Shown here: positions 16,167 to 24,753 of the stretch, piece by piece
Layout: every line of letters begins with the position of its first letter
Numbering within the stretch: the stretch's first letter is position 1
NCBI GenBank assembly: GCA_947631945.1
Contig: CANRNI010000004.1
Location: 1-64,000, forward strand
Reading direction: 5' to 3'
Length of the DNA: 64,000 nucleotides
From: an uncultured Clostridia bacterium
Lineage (GTDB): Bacteria > Bacillota > Clostridia > Oscillospirales > Acutalibacteraceae
Notes under the pieces: model-generated
What the model was told of the DNA's origin: nothing
The model's input: only the letters and a program-made list of their open reading frames with translations
Databases searched by the model: none
Translations under genes and position numbers: made by a program

Positions 16167-19100
16167 ATGTCGACTCATATCAAAGCGAAGAAAAAATTTG
16201 TTCAAGTTGTCATCGCGCTTGTAGTCATATGTATGACTGCGGCGGGCGGCGGCTATTTATTGGGCGATTTGTTTGTAAATGACGCTCAGGCGGCGTATAC
16301 AGCCAGCGTTGGTACTGCATCCGAGTGGACGGCTGCGGTAAATAACCTTACCAGCGGTGATATTATCATTAACCTCAGAAGCGATTTGAACGCGGGCGGT
16401 AAACTCACCGCGATAAACAATAACAGGCATGTCACCGTCAATATGAACGGCCATACCATATATTGGGACAGGCAAGACCACGAAACGGGTTCAACGATAA
16501 TGTCGACCTCGTACACTTCTGGCGACTATGCGGACGGCAAATACTGGGGTCTTATAACGGTAAACTCAGGTTCTTTAACGCTTGCCGGCAAAGGCGAGGT
16601 TCGTCTGAAACAGATAACCACAGGTATGAAAGATAATTCAGGTCGAGGCGATTATGTTCAGCGTCTTGCCGCTATCGTAAATAAAGGTACTGTCAATATA
16701 GGCAGTCAGGTAACGGTTTCGGGCTATTGCTCGAACGTTGACCAGGGCAACAACTATAAGGATTCGTTTATATATTGTATGGGTATATATAACGACGGCG
16801 GTACGGTCAATACATCCGGTACGATAAATTCGGGTTCTATGGTCGCAGGTTATTCGGGCGGTACAAACTCTTTCCATTATGCGATATGCTACGGTATTTA
16901 TGGCGGAACTGTCAATGCCGACGGCGGCGCGATAAATGTAGACGCTTATTCGGGCGGCTATGGTTCTTCAATGACCTGTAAAGAAAGTAACCATATGATA
17001 GAAGTTGCGGTAGGTATTTATTCAAATTCCGCCAAGGTATTGGGCAATACAAATATCAGCTGTGATACTATTACTTGGCAAGATAAAGATGGACATGATA
17101 ACTGGAGCAGCGGCGGCTATAATATTATGGTCAGCACCGGCGTTATGTATACTAAAGGCACCAACAATTATCCCGTTTTGGGTCCCGGTGTCAATATAAC
17201 TTCGACGTATAATATGCATAATAACGAACGTATTATGCCTCCCGGTTCTACAAATGACGCGCAGGCATATACAAATCTCCATTGTGAGGACAACGGACCT
17301 TATAACTACGGCAGATACGCGCAGGCTGTAACGGGCGTAGAGTTCAACGAGCATACAAACGGTATGGATACTTCCGAGCATGTTATGGATAATAATAAGC
17401 GCGGTTTCTTCGGCAATCTCACATATGTAAGTAACGACGGCGGTTATAAGTACGGCTTCGACGGCTGGGAATCATATTACAGAACGGAAGAATCATACGA
17501 AAAGTATAAATCAAGTACAGACAAGAACGCATATCTTGTTGATGCTTCAAGCTGCAATCAGGAGGCCACGGCTCGTAAACAGGTCGGAACGCAGACCTCG
17601 TATTTCCGGAACGGTACTCCCGGCGATCAGGGCGGCGGTCAGTTTGTTACCGTTTACCGTTTCTATAATGATTCCGTAAACGCAAACAACCTTTACGACG
17701 TTAAGTTCGATATGGATTCGGATATACTCAGCAACAGAGCATATATGAACGTTGGCGGAGCAACCAATTATCGCGGTTATATCTCCGACAACAGTTCGCT
17801 TGTAAGCCGTGGCGGCGGCGGAGCTATCAGAAACGGTAACTATTATCAATATCACAATACGACCGTTGAAAAGCCCAAGACAACGGCATACGCCGTGAGA
17901 AACAAAAGCGTCGGAACGGCTGATTTTAAACTTACGGATTGGAACGCCGTAGGCTCTGAGCTTTCGGGTTCGGGTACGTCTCTCGGCTCGTCCGACCAGA
18001 CGATGGTCATTTATGTTAACTATATAAAGAAGTCCCCGACCGTTCCGAGAGCCGTGGCCGCAAACAAGGACGGTTTCATAGATAAAAATTCAACGTCGAA
18101 AGCATTTACCGTTGAATATACGGGAGCTGCGCTCGTTCCGGATACGGACTTCAAACTGGAAATTTTTGATATGGGATCGGATTTGACCGAATCCTCAAAT
18201 AACCCCGACGATGATACGCAGGTTACGGATCAGTACAACGTCACAGGCGGCGGTGCGGGTATATCCGTATCTTACAGATATACGTCCAATTATAATGAAG
18301 CGCAGCCCAACTGGAGCGACGGTCTCCCCAAAGATGCGGGTCAGTATAAGATTGAGATAACGCTTGCCGCAGATACGACTTATTCGGCAACGTGTAAAAA
18401 CAGACTCGACGCGAAAGAGCTTATCGACTGTACCATAACAAAGGCAAATGTCGAAGTTGAAACGGATAAACAGACAGTACGTCAGACATACGGCTCGACG
18501 CTCGCGGAAATGATTACACTCGCCGATTACAAGGTAAACGGCAAGAACGGAGAAAAGCCCTCCGGTACTTGGACGTTCCAAAACAACGATTCCAACGCGT
18601 ATCTTGACGCTAACCCCTCATCGGGCTACTCGATAAACCTTAAATGGACTCCCGCTCCCGGTTCGGCAAGCGCAAAGAATTACGCCGACACCGATTATAC
18701 AGTAACGCTCTACATCGACAAGAGAAACGTTACCGTTAACGCGGGTCATTCATCAATAGGTTACGGTCAATTGCCGAGCGAGGTCGACTGGCAGTATGAT
18801 TATGAGAATCTTGCCGACTGCGATATTGAAAAATCAAAAGAATGGGATAAGAACTCCAAGACGCAGATTCAAGTACAAGGCGCATGGACTGATTATTCCG
18901 AAACGACCGAAAAGGGAACATATCCTGCGCAGATAGCAGAATTCGGCGGCGAGAGTGATCAGAACAACACGTTCACGAAGAATACTGCGAACGGTCAGCT
19001 CATCGTTGACAAACGCCCGATTATCTACACAGCCGTTGCCGAGAGCAGAGCGTATATCCCTGGTAACAGCACGGTCAGCGTAACTCTTACTTATAAGAGC

Positions 19101-22100
19101 GGCGCGACGGCGGAAGATCAAATGAAGGTCGTTCAGCAGTTCACGGTCGAAGGTACGATGACGTCGCCCGATGCAGGCGCGAATAAGGTCGTTGCCATTG
19201 ATATGACCAAACTCACCGACGCTCAAACTGGTCTTGATATGAACAACTACACGGCAAGTCTTGACGAACGTTGCCTTGTATTGATAACAAAAGCCGATCC
19301 CACGGGCATTGACTGCACGGCTCAGACCCCGATAACATATGATTCAACAAAGACATTGAACGATTACCCGCTTACAACTGCGGGCGACGGCGCGGTCGCG
19401 GGTTCGTGGAGCTGGCAGAACGCGGAAATCGTTCCGACTTGCGACGTAAGCGAGTACACGGCTGTTTTCACTCCGACCGACGGCAGAAACTACAATAACG
19501 CAACAAAGAAAGTCGCGATTGAAGTTCAACAGAAAGAAGTTAAGATCAGCGTTTCCGAACTTACAATCCAATACGGCGACACTATCCCGAATATCCTCGG
19601 AAGCATAAATTACGACGGCTGGACAGGTTCGGACAATATAAATAACATCGCGACCGAAGGTAACCTTACAACTCAGGTCGTAAACGCGGGCGGCTCAAAC
19701 TACAACAGAGGTATGCCGGCGGGCGATTACACCATTAGACTTATATCCACTTACACGGCGGTCAACTACAAATTCACCACCGAAAACGGTACTCTTCACG
19801 TCAACAAACGACCGCTCACACTTACGGTCAGGGATAAGACTATAACATATTATGACAACCGTCCGGATTACACGACCGACGATATTATTGCCGAGGGCTT
19901 CTATACGACCTCGCAAAACCTCAACGTTCTTAGCGGCGCGCCCAATTTCACAATTGGGTATCATGTCGGCGACGGCGCGGGCGATTATCAAGTAACGCTT
20001 GATGGGTACACATCAAACAATTACGAAATAACATTTAACCCCGGTACAATACACGTTCAAAAGGCTACTCTTACGGTCAAGCCCAACGCGCTTACCGTCG
20101 GTTACGGTTCGCAAGCTCCCAAATATATGCCTGCCGAGGACGGCACAAAGCAGTACACAATCATAGGCTTCAAGGGTCAGGATAACGAATCAAATTCCGA
20201 GATTACGGGCGAACCGATATTCGTCGTTCGTAACTACATCAGCGGTTCTAAGATTGGTACTTACCCGGTATCTGTCGATACTTCCGAAATGAGCGCGAAG
20301 AACTACGTGTTCGAGGGTGATGAGAGCGTATTGCTCACGATTGTAAAGGCAACGCCTGACATTGCAACACCGCCGAGCGCGACCATCGTCCATTCGCAGC
20401 GTTACTCCGAGGCGATATTCACGGATGACTATGTTGTCAATAACCCGAACAACGACGCGCTTCCCTGCGACGGTATATTCACGCTCAAAGATTCGGACAC
20501 TATCGCTCAGTATAACGAAGGTTCGGTAATTCAGGTAACGGCTGTATTCACTCCGACGGGTGAAGATTCGGGCAACTATGACACGGTCGAATGTCAAGTA
20601 TGGCTTGAGATTACCGAGAAACAAATTACAGGTAAACCTGTTATCCAGGGTTCGCCGATGGTAAGTCAGCAGCTCACCGCACATGTAAGCAGTACGATGG
20701 ATCCGAGCAGTGAAACGTATTACGACTTCCAGTGGCTCGCCGACGGCGAGGTGATTCCCGGCGCGGAAAGCTCCGTTCTCGATATAATTGATTCCTATAA
20801 GGATAAAAAGATTTCTATCAGAGTAACGGCTAAATCAGGTACGGGTTATACGGGAATGTCCGAATCCGAACAGACAGCCGGAGTTATCGAGTATCTCACA
20901 CCTGCAACTCAGGAAGTTCTCGAATTTACGATACCCGACAATTGCACATACGATTCAAACGAACATCGCGCAACAGTCACCTTGAAAGATGAATATATCG
21001 GCAAGGTCGGCGACATTCAGATAAGATACAACGGTTCTTCATCTGCTCCCGTTGATGCGGGTACTTATACCGTTTCGGTAGCCATCGGCGTACCCAATCT
21101 CGAAGACGGCATAACAGAAGGTAAATACGGTCCCGTTTCTGGTCTTGTACTCGGTTCGTTCACAATCAGCCCGAGAGACTTGACTGTAAACATCGTACCC
21201 AAGGATAAAGTATACGACGGCAGAAGAGCCGCCGAAGCAGACGTCAATTTTGATAATCTTCTCGCATACGATCTTGATAATGTTCAGATTGCGGACGGTT
21301 ATCTGATAAGATTCGATACTCCCGATGTAGGCGTTGACAAAGAAGTTACCGCAACAGGACTTTACCTGACAGGTTCAAGAGCGTTCAACTATACGCTTAA
21401 GGTCAATGCCGGCACAGCCGACGTATCCGTAAGAGAACTCAGAGCGACGGCTACAGGTATAACAAAGGAATACGACGGTTCCGTATATGTTGATATCGAC
21501 TTCTCGAATGTCAACAACTACGCCGATGTCGATAACTCTACAACAGTTTATTTTATCAATGGACACGGTCAGGCTGAAAACGCGAACGCAGGTTCACACA
21601 GAGTATTGAACGACCAGATAGCTCCGATTGAGTTTGAACTCGCGGGTTCGTCCGCAAGTAACTACGTTGGCGTTATCGATAACGCGGACAGCGTTATGGT
21701 TACTATCCTCGCCGCAACTCCTTCTCTGACGATCCCCGAAATCGACGCGGGAACATATAATTCGGCAAGACCTCTAAAGTCGCTCGACCTCACGCCGTTC
21801 AGCATCGACGATCCGGCAACAGGCTTGAAGGGTCACTGGCACTTCAAAGAAGAAGACACAATCCCGACTGTTTCCGTTACGAGATACGCAGCAACGTTCC
21901 ATTCAAATAACAGCAACTATTCAAATGTTGATTCCGAGATCATCGTTCACGTTTCACCAGCTACGGTAACAATCAAGGCGGACGATATGACTATTCCTTA
22001 CGGCAGCGCAATCCCGACATTCACCGCAACAATCACGGGGCTTACTGGTGAGGACAGAATTGAGGATATTTCGGGTATCGGCTACTCGTTCGAGCATACT

Positions 22101-23129
22101 TATTTCCCCGGCTCGGATATTGGTGATTATGATATTAACGTCAATTGCTCGTTCGATGACAATAACTATGATTTCGTTACCGAAAAAGGTATACTCAAAG
22201 TTACGCCCGCTTCGCTCGTCGTAACGGCAAAGGCTGAGAATAAGGATTACGACGGAAATGCGGATATTAAAGTCGATTTCGAGATAACGTCCGGACTTCA
22301 TATGAACGACGATGTAACGCTTACCGCAACATCAACGATAGGTACGGCGGCAACTCCTAACGCGGGTGTTACCACGGTCACATACGAAGAACCCTCGATA
22401 ATGGGAGTAAAGAGCGGCAACTATGTTCTTGTCGTTACACCTGCTTCGGGTGTTCTTGAAGTTGAGATTTATAAAATCAAAGCCGAAAACGTTCAATTCC
22501 CGACAGAAGGAACGGTTGAATTCGGATATGACCTCACTCACGCAACGTTTGAGTTCCCCGGCAGCGGCGACGGTACATTCGAATATGAGAATGCTAAAAA
22601 CACTGTTCCCGGCGAAATAGGCGTATACTCAAATTACTATGTAGTATTCACTCCCACGGATTCAAGAAACTATGAATCTCAGAGACAGCTTGTTACTCTT
22701 ACAGTTGTCAAGTGCAAGCTTGATTACGTTGTAGGTATTGCCGGAACAGCGCAGGAGGGCGAAGTTCTCACTGTTGCGATTACGGGTATGCCGGTTCGCG
22801 CGAATGAATACATTAAGTATCAGTGGTACAGAATTGACGAACACGGTGAATATGAATTAATTGAAGATGCTGTTGAAACGTCTTATACTGTACTTGCAAG
22901 CGATGTCGGTTATACTATCTATGTTGTTACTTACTTCGACGATACCGCTCCTTATGAATATGCGGATACTGCTGCGGTAGATACTATTGATAATGAAATT
23001 ATCGGTATTATCGGTAGTACGATTGACGCTATTCAAGCAATAAAGCTTACCTTCTGGCAGAGACTTCTTAATTGGATTTACAGAATTATCGCCGCTATCA
23101 CAGGTATCAGGATAGGCGTTACTAAGTAA
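16167..23129 (+). CDS. Giant secreted surface protein with MBG/YDG modules
   Basis: A 2320-residue extracellular protein. The ATG at 16167 is chosen because AAGGAGGA lies 6 bases upstream; the open frame extends further up only through repeat sequence. A signal peptide is clear (KAKKK, then a hydrophobic stretch, then NDAQA-A as a plausible cleavage site near residue 43). Residues 50-300 look like a right-handed beta-helix (repeated SGTIN, GGTVN, GAIN turns). From about 600 to 2240 there are tandem beta modules of the MBG and YDG types: YGSTLAE, YGDTIP, YGSQAP and YGSAIP starts, YDG at about 1682, 1768 and 2027, and VFTPTDxxNY strands. Two Ig-like units (about 1495 and 2190) are also present. 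There is no LPXTG, SLH or dockerin motif; it ends in a Trp-rich amphipathic cationic tail. An adhesive or scaffold role is inferred. Confidence 0.85.
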   Translation: MSTHIKAKKKFVQVVIALVVICMTAAGGGYLLGDLFVNDAQAAYTASVGTASEWTAAVNNLTSGDIIINLRSDLNAGGKLTAINNNRHVTVNMNGHTIYWDRQDHETGSTIMSTSYTSGDYADGKYWGLITVNSGSLTLAGKGEVRLKQITTGMKDNSGRGDYVQRLAAIVNKGTVNIGSQVTVSGYCSNVDQGNNYKDSFIYCMGIYNDGGTVNTSGTINSGSMVAGYSGGTNSFHYAICYGIYGGTVNADGGAINVDAYSGGYGSSMTCKESNHMIEVAVGIYSNSAKVLGNTNISCDTITWQDKDGHDNWSSGGYNIMVSTGVMYTKGTNNYPVLGPGVNITSTYNMHNNERIMPPGSTNDAQAYTNLHCEDNGPYNYGRYAQAVTGVEFNEHTNGMDTSEHVMDNNKRGFFGNLTYVSNDGGYKYGFDGWESYYRTEESYEKYKSSTDKNAYLVDASSCNQEATARKQVGTQTSYFRNGTPGDQGGGQFVTVYRFYNDSVNANNLYDVKFDMDSDILSNRAYMNVGGATNYRGYISDNSSLVSRGGGGAIRNGNYYQYHNTTVEKPKTTAYAVRNKSVGTADFKLTDWNAVGSELSGSGTSLGSSDQTMVIYVNYIKKSPTVPRAVAANKDGFIDKNSTSKAFTVEYTGAALVPDTDFKLEIFDMGSDLTESSNNPDDDTQVTDQYNVTGGGAGISVSYRYTSNYNEAQPNWSDGLPKDAGQYKIEITLAADTTYSATCKNRLDAKELIDCTITKANVEVETDKQTVRQTYGSTLAEMITLADYKVNGKNGEKPSGTWTFQNNDSNAYLDANPSSGYSINLKWTPAPGSASAKNYADTDYTVTLYIDKRNVTVNAGHSSIGYGQLPSEVDWQYDYENLADCDIEKSKEWDKNSKTQIQVQGAWTDYSETTEKGTYPAQIAEFGGESDQNNTFTKNTANGQLIVDKRPIIYTAVAESRAYIPGNSTVSVTLTYKSGATAEDQMKVVQQFTVEGTMTSPDAGANKVVAIDMTKLTDAQTGLDMNNYTASLDERCLVLITKADPTGIDCTAQTPITYDSTKTLNDYPLTTAGDGAVAGSWSWQNAEIVPTCDVSEYTAVFTPTDGRNYNNATKKVAIEVQQKEVKISVSELTIQYGDTIPNILGSINYDGWTGSDNINNIATEGNLTTQVVNAGGSNYNRGMPAGDYTIRLISTYTAVNYKFTTENGTLHVNKRPLTLTVRDKTITYYDNRPDYTTDDIIAEGFYTTSQNLNVLSGAPNFTIGYHVGDGAGDYQVTLDGYTSNNYEITFNPGTIHVQKATLTVKPNALTVGYGSQAPKYMPAEDGTKQYTIIGFKGQDNESNSEITGEPIFVVRNYISGSKIGTYPVSVDTSEMSAKNYVFEGDESVLLTIVKATPDIATPPSATIVHSQRYSEAIFTDDYVVNNPNNDALPCDGIFTLKDSDTIAQYNEGSVIQVTAVFTPTGEDSGNYDTVECQVWLEITEKQITGKPVIQGSPMVSQQLTAHVSSTMDPSSETYYDFQWLADGEVIPGAESSVLDIIDSYKDKKISIRVTAKSGTGYTGMSESEQTAGVIEYLTPATQEVLEFTIPDNCTYDSNEHRATVTLKDEYIGKVGDIQIRYNGSSSAPVDAGTYTVSVAIGVPNLEDGITEGKYGPVSGLVLGSFTISPRDLTVNIVPKDKVYDGRRAAEADVNFDNLLAYDLDNVQIADGYLIRFDTPDVGVDKEVTATGLYLTGSRAFNYTLKVNAGTADVSVRELRATATGITKEYDGSVYVDIDFSNVNNYADVDNSTTVYFINGHGQAENANAGSHRVLNDQIAPIEFELAGSSASNYVGVIDNADSVMVTILAATPSLTIPEIDAGTYNSARPLKSLDLTPFSIDDPATGLKGHWHFKEEDTIPTVSVTRYAATFHSNNSNYSNVDSEIIVHVSPATVTIKADDMTIPYGSAIPTFTATITGLTGEDRIEDISGIGYSFEHTYFPGSDIGDYDINVNCSFDDNNYDFVTEKGILKVTPASLVVTAKAENKDYDGNADIKVDFEITSGLHMNDDVTLTATSTIGTAATPNAGVTTVTYEEPSIMGVKSGNYVLVVTPASGVLEVEIYKIKAENVQFPTEGTVEFGYDLTHATFEFPGSGDGTFEYENAKNTVPGEIGVYSNYYVVFTPTDSRNYESQRQLVTLTVVKCKLDYVVGIAGTAQEGEVLTVAITGMPVRANEYIKYQWYRIDEHGEYELIEDAVETSYTVLASDVGYTIYVVTYFDDTAPYEYADTAAVDTIDNEIIGIIGSTIDAIQAIKLTFWQRLLNWIYRIIAAITGIRIGVTK

Positions 23130-23147
23130 GCGCTAACTGCTATTTAC

Positions 23148-23178
23148 CCGACGGAAGAAATTCCGTCGGGCAATTTTT
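23148..23178 (+). terminator. Rho-independent terminator after the giant surface protein
   Basis: CCCGACGGA pairs with TCCGTCGGG around a short loop, followed by CAATTTTT. Confidence 0.85.
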
Positions 23179-23190
23179 ACAACAAAATCC

Positions 23191-23268
23191 AAACATTTGT
23201 ATTAAATATGCAAACAAATGTATTGACAATAAAGAGAACATTTGTTATAATTATTTAAACGTTTGTTT
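23191..23268 (+). promoter_or_regulatory. Consensus promoter with four phased LexA-box-like palindromes
   Basis: The promoter is TTGACA (23223-23228), 17 bp, TATAAT (23246-23251). Four related 12-mers of form AAAC-N4-GTWT surround it: AAACATTTGTAT (23191), AAACAAATGTAT (23212), GAACATTTGTTA (23236) and AAACGTTTGTTT (23257). Start-to-start distances are 21, 24 and 21 bp, about two helical turns. The core resembles the Gram-positive LexA site (GAACN4GTTC), so DNA-damage repression of the downstream polymerase is the natural reading; the repressor itself is not in the window. Confidence 0.65.
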
Positions 23269-23280
23269 GGAGTTGATATT

Positions 23281-24516
23281 ATGCGCACTATTTTACATTC
23301 AGATTTGAATAATTGTTATGCGAGTATAGAATCAATATCACATCCCGAATACAGAAAAATACCTTTTGCGGTGGGCGGTGATGAGGAGCTTCGCCATGGG
23401 ATAATTTTAGCGAAAAATGAGTGCGCGAAAAAATATGGTATAAAAACGGGAGAACCTTTGCTCACGGCAAGGCAAAAATGCCCGGATTTAAAAGTAGTTA
23501 AACCGAATTTTGAACTTTATGACAAATATTGTACGGCAGTAAGAGAATTATACGGCGAGTATACAGATATGGTGGAGCCGTTTGGAATTGATGAAAGCTG
23601 GCTCGACACGACGGGAAGCGTATCTCTTTTCGGTGAAGGCAAAAAAATTGCCGAAGAAATTCGGGCGAGAGTAAAAAAAGAATTTGATTTAACTGTATCC
23701 GTAGGAGTATCGTATAACAAGGTCTTTGCCAAACTCGGCAGCGACTATAAAAAACCAGATGCGGTAACAGTTATAACGCCTGAAAATTACAGAGAAATTG
23801 TCTGGGAACTGCCTGTTGAAGATTTATTATATGTGGGAAAATCAACAAAAAATAAGTTAAACGGATGCGGGATTCGGTCTATAGGCGAGCTTGCGAGGAC
23901 GTCGGAAACATTTTTATACTCTAAACTCGGTAAACACGGGAAAATGCTCCACATATATGCCAATGGGCTTGATACCTCACCTGTAACACGCGTAAGCGAA
24001 GCGGACATTGTTAAAAGTATAGGCAACAGCACTACCGCGCTGCGTGATATGCAAAATCTTGCAGACGTAAATATTGTTTTCCATTATCTTGCGGAGCAGG
24101 TTTGCAGAAGGCTGAGAAGTCATTCGCTTAAATGCAATGCGGTTCAGATATATGCGCGAAGAAAAGATTTGACAAGCTTTGAACGACAGACCCGCCTTAA
24201 AAATCCGACGGATATATCGGGCGTTGTATGCGAGGCGGCAATCAATCTTATGAGATTAAATTACAGCTTTGAGCAGCCGCTTCGCGCCGTTGGAATAAGA
24301 ACGAGCGTCCTTGTAGATTCAAACGCCCCCGTTCAGTTATCATTTTTTGAGGATGCGGAGCATACGGAAAAAATGCGCAGCATTGATATGTTAAAAGATA
24401 AAATAAATGCAAAATACGGAAAACGCTCAATATACCGCGCCGTGTTAATGTCAGATAAAACGCTTTTGCCCGAGTATAACAAAGAAATATATTCCGCCTG
24501 CTTTAACAGCCATTAA
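23281..24516 (+). CDS. Y-family (DinB/UmuC-like) translesion DNA polymerase
   Basis: A 411-residue error-prone DNA polymerase that bypasses damaged template bases. The palm begins at once with ILHSDLNNCYASIE (metal-binding Asp8), followed by the second acidic site FGIDESWLDTT near residue 105. A little-finger domain lies in the last ~110 residues (KCNAVQIYARRKDLTSFERQTRL), and VQLSFFED near 363 resembles a sliding-clamp-binding peptide. The ATG at 23281 is preferred over the upstream in-frame start at 23263 because TTTGGAG precedes it and the upstream site overlaps the operator. It could be annotated dinB or umuC; the sequence alone does not settle which. The promoter carries SOS-like operators. 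Confidence 0.92.
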   Translation: MRTILHSDLNNCYASIESISHPEYRKIPFAVGGDEELRHGIILAKNECAKKYGIKTGEPLLTARQKCPDLKVVKPNFELYDKYCTAVRELYGEYTDMVEPFGIDESWLDTTGSVSLFGEGKKIAEEIRARVKKEFDLTVSVGVSYNKVFAKLGSDYKKPDAVTVITPENYREIVWELPVEDLLYVGKSTKNKLNGCGIRSIGELARTSETFLYSKLGKHGKMLHIYANGLDTSPVTRVSEADIVKSIGNSTTALRDMQNLADVNIVFHYLAEQVCRRLRSHSLKCNAVQIYARRKDLTSFERQTRLKNPTDISGVVCEAAINLMRLNYSFEQPLRAVGIRTSVLVDSNAPVQLSFFEDAEHTEKMRSIDMLKDKINAKYGKRSIYRAVLMSDKTLLPEYNKEIYSACFNSH

Positions 24517-24530
24517 AGCAGTACCGAATA

Positions 24531-24660
24531 AGAGCGTCGGCGCCTTTTACACATATATACACCGATATTTCACATCGTATTTTTCAAAAATTTTTGCTAA
24601 TGCACAAAGTATTAACTATGGTTTTTGATTTACCTGACGAAAAATTCTATTTTGCTTACG
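24531..24660. repeat. Probable decayed relative of the repeat elements
   Basis: Between the polymerase and the alpha-galactosidase gene the sequence keeps a recognisable order of pieces (AAGAGCGTCGGCGCC, ACACCGATATTTCAC, AAATTTTTGCTAATGC, CTGACGAAAAATTC), similar to the interior of the 171-bp and 278-bp elements but heavily diverged. No ends or target duplication can be assigned. Confidence 0.35.
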
Positions 24661-24695
24661 TATGACAAACTTCATTAAAAATTTTCCTCTATGCA

Positions 24696-24724
24696 TTGTA
24701 TTTCCTTTAAAATTCTGCTAATAT
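24696..24724 (+). promoter_or_regulatory. Predicted sigma-A promoter for the alpha-galactosidase gene
   Basis: TTGTAT (24696-24701), a 17-bp spacer, TAATAT (24719-24724), 29 bases before the ATG. No obvious cre or operator palindrome was noticed. Confidence 0.5.
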
Positions 24725-24753
24725 ATATGTGATAAAGCACTTGGAGGAAAATT

